DNA of 64,000 nt. Origin: Synchiropus splendidus (Eukaryota; Chordata; Actinopteri; Syngnathiformes; Callionymidae). A model generated the notes under the pieces. The model worked only from the letters and a program-made list of their open reading frames with translations. It was not told the origin of the DNA and did no database searches. How positions within the stretch are numbered: the stretch's first letter is position 1; each line of letters opens with the position of its first letter. Below are positions 54,223-64,000 of this stretch, one piece after another. Made by a program: the position numbers and the translations under genes. The stretch lies in assembly GCF_027744825.2 (NCBI RefSeq), contig NC_071345.1, positions 16,524,001 to 16,588,000 on the forward strand. The letters run 5' to 3'.

Positions 54223-54679
54223 CTACTTTGTTGCAGCATATGATGTGAGCTGAACATATCTTCCTGAGCCATAGCTCCCTCCACCCACCGACATGCCCTG
54301 TGTGAGAGAGAGACAGACTTGAGTTGATGTTCCTGAACTCTGTCTCCACAAGAACAAACCTCCCATGATTTCAGGGACGTGTTCTCATCTCCAGAACCTT
54401 GACTGGGCTTCATCTGCCCCAAATCTTCCTCCTTCAAATAAAATCAGTCAGAGCAACAAGAGAAATTATCATCAATGTTTTTGATGCAACTGACATTCTC
54501 ACCTTCATGAGTGGAAGAGAAGAGCTCTGCTGAAGGCAGATGAAGGTGAGGACAACAGAGACAGCAACAGTGACTTTTGCTGCGGCTGCTGCTCTTCTGG
54601 AGGCTGTGGGGTCTGCTGCAGCTTCTGAGGAGTCATCAACAGCAACCTGGAGAAGCCTTTTGTTATTGCAGCAGTGCAA
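54223..54679 (-). pseudogene. Type A copy A11, chimeric first exon at array edge
   Basis: Exon 2 (54431-54360, ending KSWE) and exon 3 (54297-54223) are intact; exon 3 reads GMSVGGGSYGSGRYVQLTSY plus AATK and TAG, about +2, with AATAAA at 54,089-54,084. The 3' half of exon 1 (VSVVLTFICLQQSSSLPLMK) is normal, but upstream of about 54,565 the sequence becomes non-array DNA. The open frame begins MHCCNNKRLLQVAVDDSSEA and has an Ala run before the leader, and there is no TATA box. It may be a 5'-truncated gene rather than an active one. Confidence 0.55.
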
Positions 54680-55704
54680 ACCCTTGTGTCAGTAAAAACA
54701 TGCAGTTTGGAGTGGAATGTTTTCATTAAAACTGGATTCAAAGTGAAAATGATTGATTATTTCCACTTTTTTTGTGAGCAATGTTTTCTTTTGTTGGTCT
54801 GCCATGACTGTTTAAAAAAGTAGAAAAAAGTGAGTCAACAAGATAGAGGTTATTTTAATGGAATCCAAATTTTACCACCACAAGACAACATTTTTCAATA
54901 AATGTATGACCTCAATGACATTCATAAATTCAAATAAAATACAATCAAACAAATCAAAAAAAGCCAAGTACAGTATATATATATATATATATAATAAAAC
55001 AAAACAAAATGAGAAAAACAAAAATTAAAATAACCTTAAGGTATAAGAAACATGAAGAGACAGATGAAATGTTCAGCAATGGGTCTTCTGTAGAAGGAAA
55101 TCAATTGGGGAAAAAGAGGAATAACAAAAACTGCTAACAATCAAAGGATCATGTCTGTGGAGGACATGAGGCAATAAAAATTGCTGTTCCCTTTGAAAGT
55201 CAGATCACCTGAAGTGAGACTCTGAAACTCATTTATGACCAAAACTGAGGCCAAGAAGTTGCGACACAATATCACTGTGTGTTCCTCTCATCACAGCTGA
55301 GAACAGCGTGCTGCACTGTAGGGTGTTCACAAAATCGCAAACAATTCTTGGCAACTAAATAATTCTCATTTCATCCGGATGTTTTGAAACACTGAGATGG
55401 AATGGTACAAACAGAACAGCTTGTTTGACGCAACAGACCTCAGCACTGCTGTAGTTTTTGGTGTTGCGCAAGACTTCCTGGAAGTTCCGCTGCTGAACTG
55501 TGACCTGCAGGTATTTCATTAACTGTCTCCAAACGTTCAGTTCGAAAACAAGGGGATTTCACTTGGCCCTGATCTGCAGAATTTTGCACAAAAACATAGT
55601 CATGATCAGGAATTAAATATTACACCACTTTCAGGTACAAGGCCAGTAAAAATATGTGAATGCAATCTCCAATATTAAAAAATAGGCTATGTTTTATTAG
55701 ACAC

Positions 55705-55885
55705 CATTTTTCTAACGTCAACTATTTCACCAAATTCAAGCAAGTTTTACATGGTTCTCTGACTAAGAAAAGAAAGAAAATTATTTCTTGTTTATATTGC
55801 ACCATTACAGCTCAGAAATGGCACATGCTTGTCACACTCTGTTTTACTTTTCTTTGTTTTTTTTTCTGTGCAGAGCGGGACCCAA
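55705..55885 (+). repeat. Diverged direct duplication, copy 1
   Basis: Shares with 57,275-57,480 the ordered blocks TTTCTAACGTCAA, GTTTTACATGGTTC, TATTTCTTGTTTATATTGCA, ATGGCACATGCTTGTCACAC and a T-rich tract ending CTGTGCAG (acceptor-like). An exon relic is possible; no gene was identified. Confidence 0.6.
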
Positions 55886-57274
55886 GTGTGTGTGCTGATC
55901 AGGTCGACCAAACCATCTACAAATGTGTGTGTCACACATTTTTGAATGAGACTGGGTTACACTGACACATGCTCATGGAGTTTCTAATGTGAAGGTCAGT
56001 ACACTTGCACTGGCAAGGAGAAAACAGAAAAGCACATGGCAGTCAACACAATCCAACTAAAAACTCAACAAACGTGAGGATCATCTGGAACCCAGGAGCA
56101 TTGAAACACAGCTGAACTGTTTGCTGGGTGGTGGCAGCTGTGTGTCATTCACTGTCAAGTGAACCACAGTGGAACAGGCACATCCTAAGTAAAACCAGTA
56201 CAAAGTTCACTACAAATTCAGCATTACATAAAAAAAAAACAATTGCACCACAGCACAGACACTGCTCTTCAAGATTCAAATGATCTTGTTCATGTTCTTG
56301 ACTCCACGTTCCAAGCCTACCGTGTGGAAGTCACAGCAGAAATCAAGACACTGTGAGCCTGTGAAGAGTGTCGCCACTGTCTCTAGTCCGGAGCAGGCAG
56401 GAGTGACATCTAGCTGAGTCTTGACCTGTAGTCCATCTGCTTCACGTGTTGATGGTGCTCTCCACACCTTGGGCGGAACAAGTGGTTATGTGACTTACAT
56501 CTATTGTACCAGTCTGCCTCTAAACCTAACCCTACCGCTTGGCGTGCTTGAACATGAAAATCCCAGTGGATCAGAATCATTGCTGTCTATCATTATCATG
56601 ATACCGTTTCAACTTCAGCAAGTCTTCATCACGTCTAGATGCCTAAATGTGTTGCTAAAGTTCAGGTGACCTCTGTGTTCTGTTACAAGGGACGAATTGA
56701 CCTCAGGACGAGCTCTGCATTAAAATTATTTTTAAATGTTCGTAATGTCGAAGGTGTATCTCTTAAAATATGTGAAAATATTCCATGTACATTGAATGAC
56801 CAACATGGACAAAGAACTGAGCTGGACCTGCGAGTCCCTTCTGGTTTCAGATGGTCATAAATGTCAGTCAATTAAGTATTTCCAGCAGCTTCAACAAACC
56901 ATCAAAATTTGTCACTTCAAAACAAAACTGACTCACATGTCTTCATGGTGAGACATTGTTGCATTTCAGCTTGTGAATTGTGAACACAATGCCACATAAA
57001 CTCCTGAGATGTTGAATGAGCGCCGTCACTGTTTATGCGTGGAGATGTTCTCTAGCTCCATCAGTTTGTACGTTTGCTCTATTTTCTTGTTCATAGTTTT
57101 ATTAATCCAGTAGGAGTTAACTGGTGTTTAAGTATTTATAAATCACAGTGAAAAAACACACTTCTTCATCGTTCAAGACGACAGCGTGCCATGGTTAAAA
57201 AGCCGCTCTGTGGAGTCTGTCAGTGGCACTGTTTGTAGTGTGCAGTACCTCACCAGCCCCATGATCCGTTGCAG

Positions 57275-57480
57275 GCTTTTCTAATGTCAAATATTTCACC
57301 AGCTTCAGGTGAGTTTTACATGGTTCAGCTCTGACTAAAAAAAAAAACCCTTCATTGAATTATTATTCATAAATCGTAAAAGTATTTCTTGTTTATATTG
57401 CACTGTAACAGCTTGTAAATGGCACATGCTTGTCACACTCTGTTTTATTTTGTTTGATTTTTTTGCTGTGCAGAGCAGGA
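57275..57480 (+). repeat. Diverged direct duplication, copy 2
   Basis: Partner of 55,705-55,885, about 1.58 kb away, including the acceptor-like TTTTTTTGCTGTGCAG. The sequence after the acceptor differs from copy 1. Confidence 0.6.
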
Positions 57481-59487
57481 AGTGAACTACTGAAACATGT
57501 TTCTACCTGCAAACACTGCAGACTATAATAGGTCCCTGTTAAATAAGGATGAAAATTATGGTCATTCTTTAAGGAAGGAGTTGAAGTTCCTGGAGGTCAC
57601 ATGATCATGATCCGTTTTTTTTTTTTTTTTTTTTTAAACCGTGCGTGCCAGCGTTTTGGCTGTCGCAGCTGAATCACCGGTGTGACCTTTTGACCTGACA
57701 GAGCAAGCACAGTCATTTTGGGAAGACCACTTTGGTTGCATCATTGTGGCCGCGTTTTGACTCCTGCTATTGTGTTACACCTCATGGGCAGGAAAACCTC
57801 AGAGGTCACGTGGATGTCACTGCAAGAGCCGTTGAGGAGGGTTTGAATTGTTGAATTAAATCAATTCCTGTGACAGGCAGAACAATGGCAATGCTCTAGC
57901 TACCATTTAACACACAAATGAATTACAGTTTCAGCAGCCGACGTTGGCTCGCACATGCACAGACTTCCAGACTGGAGCCTGGCGGACTGATCCCACACCG
58001 GCTCACGGGGGGTTCAGCGTCGTGCCAGGCCTGACTCGCGCCCAGACGGATGCCCGTTATACGCCCCCGTACACGCAGAGCTGCTGCCAAAAACCACACA
58101 AGGAGATAGTAAATGAGACGAGGAAGGTTTTTGTTCTGCCTCCTCACACACATGCACACATGACTTGTTTTATCCGCTTCTAAACCACACACAAAACACA
58201 CATTGGGCACACACATTGCCTCAAGTCGCGGTTAAAAGGCCTGTGCCGTCTGAATGTCCCTATACTGGCACTGCAACAACATCAGAACTGAAGCATGACA
58301 TCATTCATCTCTTTAAGAGCAGCAGTTGTGACTTTCTTTTTCTTCTGCGAAGGCAAGGAAACAGCGTGATTGATGAGGTGACTAACTCATCCACTTTACC
58401 AGCCGCTTTGTCATAAAAAATGAAATGTCAAATGAAAGTTCCAATTGGGAGCAGGCCAGATTCCTCATGAATAATAGCAGCTGTAATGCTGCTAATTGAA
58501 CTGTTTTATGAGACTTTCCATCAAGGTGAGTTATCTGATGACACGTGAGCGCAGACTGATGTATTGCTGCCGGCTTCTCTCTCACACACAGACACAGCAC
58601 ATGCTCCTTATTTAAAATAAAAAAAAAATATGGAGGCTTGTGACTCGCTCTCTGGTGCCACCATGAGGCGGATGCGCTGCAAATGCTTAAAAAAATAAGA
58701 TACAAGTGAACTGCATTGACGAAATAAAAAGTCCAAAATAAATAAATAGTCTAAAATACTTAAATTCAAAATAAATAAATAAAAAACATTCAATTGTTAT
58801 CAATGAGACAGATGCTCCACAAATTAAAGGTATTTTTATTCTATCACTTCTTCCAAATAGCAGCAATTTCTTTGCGCGCTACACTGTACGCCACTGCCCT
58901 CTACTGGCCAGGTGAAAATACATAAAACAAACTTACACATATGAAGCACTGCTTATCCGACGGTGTTAATACATTAAAGATGGTCCAAATTAATTTTTAT
59001 TTCATTATAAAAATAACTGTAAATGCGCAAATGACATTTGTGTCTTGAATTTTGACCTTGTGTTTGTAGGTTTACACCAACAAAATATTCAAAGGGTCAC
59101 TGAAAACCCCATGGTAAAGGGTCCAAATCTGGCCCACAAAGTCATTTCAGCTATATCAATACACTCATTGTTCAATTCATAAAAAGAAGCATGTTAATTG
59201 TGTAACTGATTATGTGTTCAAGATGAACAGACTGGTGTTCAAGCTTAGCTGTGAAACAGACAAGCAAATGGGAAGAATTATTCTCAAATAAATTCAAATA
59301 AATTGAGCTCTGTAAAATAATTTGATAAATAACTGTACAGCAGATGAATGTCTGTGCTTCAAATAAACTCTGACTGTGTCCTGCCATTTAATCCAGTGGT
59401 GTAGGAGAAGAATCTATGTCTTTTGAACCTTCACACTGAAGAGCCTTATGCTAAAACCATCCATCAGTTTTCAGACAGACAGTGATA

Positions 59488-59784
59488 CTACCTGTCCTGG
59501 TTGTTCCCTCCTGGACAGTGCAGCTGCCTAGATTCCTTTAATGTTCTGTGCATGTGGATATTGTCCTGGAAAAACAAGGATTCTTTTTTACTCCCGACTA
59601 AAACAGAGTCGGGGAGCATGACCGTGAAATTGTACCACTTTTTCAACCCCAGATTTTTCTCTGAAGCTGTTGAAAGTTGACTATAACATTGTTCAGGAAT
59701 CAGCGATGATCCCGCCTGCAGCCATATGTCACACGCTAACTGTTCCTTGCCTCTAAACCATGACTCATCGCTGAAGTTAATCAC
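59488..59784 (-). pseudogene. Possible Tc1/mariner-like transposase fossil
   Basis: The 98-codon frame contains INFSDESWF and FFQDNIHMHRT, which resemble the first and second catalytic Asp regions of Tc1-like transposases (FSDES and QDN.PKH). The spacing is shorter than usual and no terminal repeats were found. Low confidence. Confidence 0.25.
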
Positions 59785-62700
59785 TTAAACCAGCGATAAC
59801 AGAAAGCGAAGGCTCCAGTGCAGGTCACACTCCACGGCAAAAGCCTGGCTGCCATTCACACACGCTGACACAACAACACAATCAAGGCTGGGAAACACTG
59901 GCACGAGGTCAAGACCTCCCCTGCTTGCTGAGTTGATTAAACACACACGGCCCAACACCGGCCGGGGATGATGACTCGGTTGCTCTCAGTGGGAGCATCA
60001 CTGACCCCGGATCAGCAAAGTGAAGCGTAGGTGCCCAAACACCATTTCCACCTACACACAGGGGCCTCGAGGAAGTGGCAGTATAATGCCTGCTTGTGCG
60101 TGTGTTTTTCAGTGTTTCCTGTTGAGACCCTCCAAGAGGAGGCAAAGGTTTCCTCAGAGGCATGGCACAGCATAATCCCACACCGAATAAAGGAGGGGAT
60201 AAACATTCCTGGACAATGAGACCCTCCTTTACCCCCTACTGTACTCATAACCACTTAACTTTGTTTTCCCACAATGCAACACTTGGCTCAAGTGAAAAGC
60301 CCCCATTGGAAACGGAGCAGTGCCACTCCAGAGTAACATATCCCCTCTGTTTAAAGCCGCAAGTGTCAGCCATGGCTCAAATACATCCCTCCTGGGCCCT
60401 CGCTGAGCACATTACATCCAATTCAGCCGCTCTTTATACACTTTAATAAGACCTGTTTTCGATTTATTCTCCCTTGAAACCGGTAGTAACGCAGCTACCA
60501 GCACATATAAAATGAATGAATGGCCTCTGCTTGCCAGAGAGTCAGGCGGGGGAAAATAGGAATCCTGGTGGATTTGTCCATACCAGCTGGCTCTCGAGCC
60601 CAATATAATGCCTCTGCCCATGGCTCTGAAAGAGGAAATAGCTTGCCCGGCCCGTAATGTTTTTAAGGTGTGTAGCATGATTCAGCCTGGGTCATAAAGC
60701 CCTCGCATGTCACATCCTGTGCAGCAGGACCGACCCGCTCAGTCCTCAATCATGGTAACGTGAACAATGGCCGAGTATTGCGTCGAGATCCCAGTGCAAA
60801 AGTAAAATGAATTTTTTTCCGAACAATATACGATCCGTGCTCATGAGGGTAATATAAAGAACGTGGGGAAACACCGGTGTGTTCGTGTAAGCGATAAAAA
60901 TCCCATGTAGCCACAAATGCACCTGCTGGCACAACGATAAACTCCGGCGCAGTTGTAAATAATCCCTCATTTGTCAAGCAGGAATTTAGAAGAAATCAGA
61001 GTGTAGTGCGCCCATGGGCCCTTGTCACGGAACTGCATACAGTGTGAAAGCTGGACAATAAGGCTCCAACTTGGCTTGCTAGTAACTTCTACAACAAAGG
61101 CCTTAAAAAGACAAGTCACTACCTTACAAGTGGCTGAGTTGAAGATGCTCATGTTTTCATTGAGAATGACTAGGAAGGACATGTTTAGAACAGGTATATC
61201 AGAGGGAAAGCTCATTCGGAGATGTTGGGAGACAAAGTTACAGACGTTGAGAGGAAAGACAGGGAACATGTTGGACGAGGAACGTTGGAAATAGAAGGAC
61301 CAGGTAAAAGGAGAAAAGCAAGGCGTTCATTGAGGATCAAGCATATTAATATGCACTGCATTGCTGATATATTCCGCAATAGGAATATTACACATGTGGT
61401 GGAAAGTGCCATCAAATCCTTCATTTAATTTTTTTCTAACAGCAACACTGCCCCCATGGTGTCTGGTGATACTGCTCTGTTTGGTCCGTATCCTTAAGCT
61501 TCACAGAAGCATGCAGGATCACAGATGAAAATTGTGTTTTTCCCCAACCAACGCTCACGTCATTCAACAAACACACTTCATTTGAAAACTTAATAACAAG
61601 ACGCTTACCTCTGTGCCCCACTGGGGTCCAATATCTTCTTAAAAGCCCCAGACATAAGAAGGATAGAGCCCCCTTTGAATGACCTTTGGGATTATAAAGT
61701 CAAAATTTGGCAACCTTATTAGAGAAAAAAAGTAGAGACAATGGAAAACATTTCCACCATTCCTGCTGTCTTGGTTCTCATAACACTGGTTATTGGTAGT
61801 TTCTGTTACGCCACTGGTGTACACACAAAACAATGACTCCGATTCAAAGCATGGATTTGGACGCATTCCGAAATGTTGATGATTTAAGTACAAAAAAACA
61901 GCCTCACATTTGAGCAAAAAAATACATATTAATGAAGCCGTTCTTGTCAACTGATCAGCGCCACATGGAGACACTTACATGTTCTGCAATTCTGACACTG
62001 CGAACAACATGTCAAAGACAAATGAATCAGAGAATGAAATATTTCCATAGTATTTTTTATTGACTTTAACCAGCAATATTAAAAATAAGTTTGAATAAAA
62101 CGTAAAATCCAACTGGGGGATTTTTTTTTTTGTTAAATCACCAAATGTAAGAGAAGAAACAACATGACACCATCTTTTTCAACAACAATAACACAATACT
62201 GATGATTGTGAATGATACGAAAAAGCTTTTGGTTTCCTTTGATGTGTGGAGCAACCGTCTGAGGCAGAACAACTGTCAGGATTCCAGTGAGAGAATATAG
62301 AGCAGAAGTCACCGATGTTATCCTCTTAGTGTCTGACGGACACAGTGCAGAGTAGTTGCACTTATGCTCTCTAACAACCTGCCGTAAAGCCCAGATTGCG
62401 ATCACTGATCTATACAGTGGCGGGCCCACTGGGTCATTTCCTGTTAGTGGTTTCACTTGTTGTGCCTTTGAAGCAGCCTTTAATAATAGGACCCAACAGA
62501 ACTAATGAAAATGTTCCCTGTCAGATTAAAAGAGAGCTTCAGTCTCAGCCACTGAACCACATTTAGCTCAAAGACACACACGCGCACGTACACACACAGA
62601 AGTGGTTTACACAGAGCACACTGTTCTCTATGATGTGCGGATGACTGCTAACCCTCTTAACAACACTGAGAATGCCATCGGTGTCATGTTCCGCACTAAA

Positions 62701-64000
62701 CCGGGGCGACGGTACAGAGTAAAGGTGACAGGAAACGAAGAGATCAATCCGATGCGTGACACGGTTTTGTTCGCACCCCTTTGTTCTTCCGTTGTCAGCT
62801 TTACAACTCGCACTTTAGTGGTGGTCCTGCGCTTAATGAATCCACTTCAGTGCAGTTCCTCGCCATAAGCCTGAAGGTTTAATCTCCCAGTCTGGAGCAG
62901 TGATAGTCTGGCCCAGGGGATGACATCTGTGAATCGTTCATTAACTTGTAACCAACAGCAGATGTCTTTGAAAACAACTCACTCCATCTAAGCCCCATTT
63001 AATTCCACAAAACAGTCATTTTTGCTTCGCTTCAGTCGCAGCTCAACCTGAATGCCAACGTCAAGTGAGCCAGCAACCAAACATATGCGCCATTAACTTC
63101 TCAAGGGTACCTGAAGCCCGGTCCGATTCTGAAGGTCCCCCACTAGCTGACCTATTGACCTTGTCACAGAAACGCTTCTCAAGTAATGAATCTTCAGCCG
63201 TTTTCATTAGTGGATGCAAAACAAAAGGCACCTTGTGTGCGGCATCACAAGCACCTTACGCACTTCAGCTGACATAAATTTAGAAAAAACTCTTTGGCAA
63301 CACCAAGCCAAGAGGGCATTTCAACACTTGATCAACGTGTGGAGTTGTGTAACGGCACTGTAACTGAGGCCTCATCATTCTTGTCAACATCATAGGTGAC
63401 TCACATTGACACACGTGAAAAAAATCTGTGGTCGATTCCAATGTATGTGTTGTGACCCGGGAAATATCAGAAGACACTTGTGTCCCACCAACGATCAAGA
63501 AGTTTGAGTTTCAAGCCAGAAATCTTTTGTGTTCACACATGGAAGTGGATGGAATGACTTGCAGTCCGGGTGCAAAAATACAAAAGAGAACTCACACAAA
63601 TGAAAGGAATCCCACCACTGCTCATGGAACCAAAAAAGATAGAATAGAAGTAGATCAACATCAAATCAATGAATGTCGAAACTCCTCCCTTTGGTTCCTT
63701 CTCCCTAGTTCGACTCACTGAATGATTGACTACATTACATTGTAATTATTGAGCGGTCAGCTCCCCCTACATGGACTTTCTTTTATCGTCAATTATAGAG
63801 ATGTTTTTTATTCGCGTCTGTCAGGACAAATTTGAATGGGGACTAAAACAGCACCATTATCCTTACATGGGTACACTACTTTAGATGGCCCAGTCAGCAC
63901 CTTAAGCATGGAAAGAGGTTTAGCACAGACACAACATAAAAACATCCAGTTACCTTTCAAAATAAAACTTGCTCTGTTTGTAACACCGTCACAATTCCCT

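Larger units (their letters stand above)
54690..64000. other. Non-array flank without recognised genes
   Basis: No match to the array units. It contains a TA run (54,974-54,992), a poly-T run (57,615-57,636) and A- or T-rich stretches. Open frames are short and on both strands, none with a recognised domain apart from the doubtful item at 59.5 kb. It may be intergenic or a long intron. 60.1-60.7 kb is less repetitive and could hold conserved non-coding sequence, but that cannot be judged here. Confidence 0.4.

Noticed and set aside
56520..56545. Telomere-like AACCTAACCCTA
   Set aside because: Only about two imperfect repeats; not an array.
62133..62456. 107-codon minus-strand frame in the flank
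   Set aside because: No domain, signal or splice context recognised; length is within chance expectation for AT-rich DNA.

Overview
The window looks like ray-finned (probably acanthomorph teleost) genomic DNA. It has small (about 60-90 bp) GT-AG introns, Rex1-like LINE, Penelope, PIF/Harbinger and Ty3/Gypsy elements, and fish-hepcidin-like signal peptides. Nearly every cellular gene recognised lies on the minus strand, in one tandem array from position 1 to about 54.6 kb. No tRNA, rRNA or CRISPR array was seen.

The array is built from repeated paralogous units of four kinds. Type A (11 recognisable first-exon copies plus several partial ones) is the best supported: a TATA box, a 29-codon exon 1 (signal peptide starting MKIFHVLAAVAVVLTF), an acidic 22-24 codon exon 2 ending S-W-K, a short exon 3, and a conserved 3' UTR usually ending in AATAAA. 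Architecture and signal peptide match fish hepcidin genes, but exon 3 lacks the cysteine-rich hepcidin domain. It encodes short, often glycine-rich and cationic peptides that differ strongly from copy to copy, while exon 1, exon 2, the introns and the 3' UTR stay nearly constant. This conserved-leader, hypervariable-mature-peptide pattern is the most interesting content. Type B has a related 29-codon signal exon (METC.VFVAVVIVLTF) and a short basic tail. Type C shares the promoter but has no signal peptide and looks degenerate. Type D is seen only as two orphan third exons with a Cys-Cys pair and many basic residues.

Several copies are visibly broken: A7 has lost its exon 3 acceptor, A8 has a nonsense codon, B5 has a frameshift, one A/C hybrid exists, and A11 has a chimeric first exon at the array edge. 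Unequal exchange is also evident as a segmental duplication carrying a Penelope element (18.5-20.7 kb and 51.3-53.85 kb).

Mobile DNA punctuates the array: two large Harbinger copies (35.46-39.18 kb, nearly complete with a frameshifted transposase and a MADF/Myb-like gene; 43.64-46.01 kb, lacking both ends), a Harbinger derivative at 7.4-9.08 kb, a MITE at 5.27-5.54 kb, a Rex1-like LINE (32.43-34.12 kb) with a second fragment nested in Harbinger 1, a Gypsy gag-protease remnant (29.4-30.6 kb), solo LTRs with target duplications, a LINE nested inside an LTR, and a hAT-like fragment.

From about 54.6 kb to the end the sequence is non-array DNA in which I could not identify a gene; it holds one diverged direct duplication and a doubtful Tc1-like fossil. 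Gene models are predictions from splice signals and alignment among copies; no expression evidence is available.
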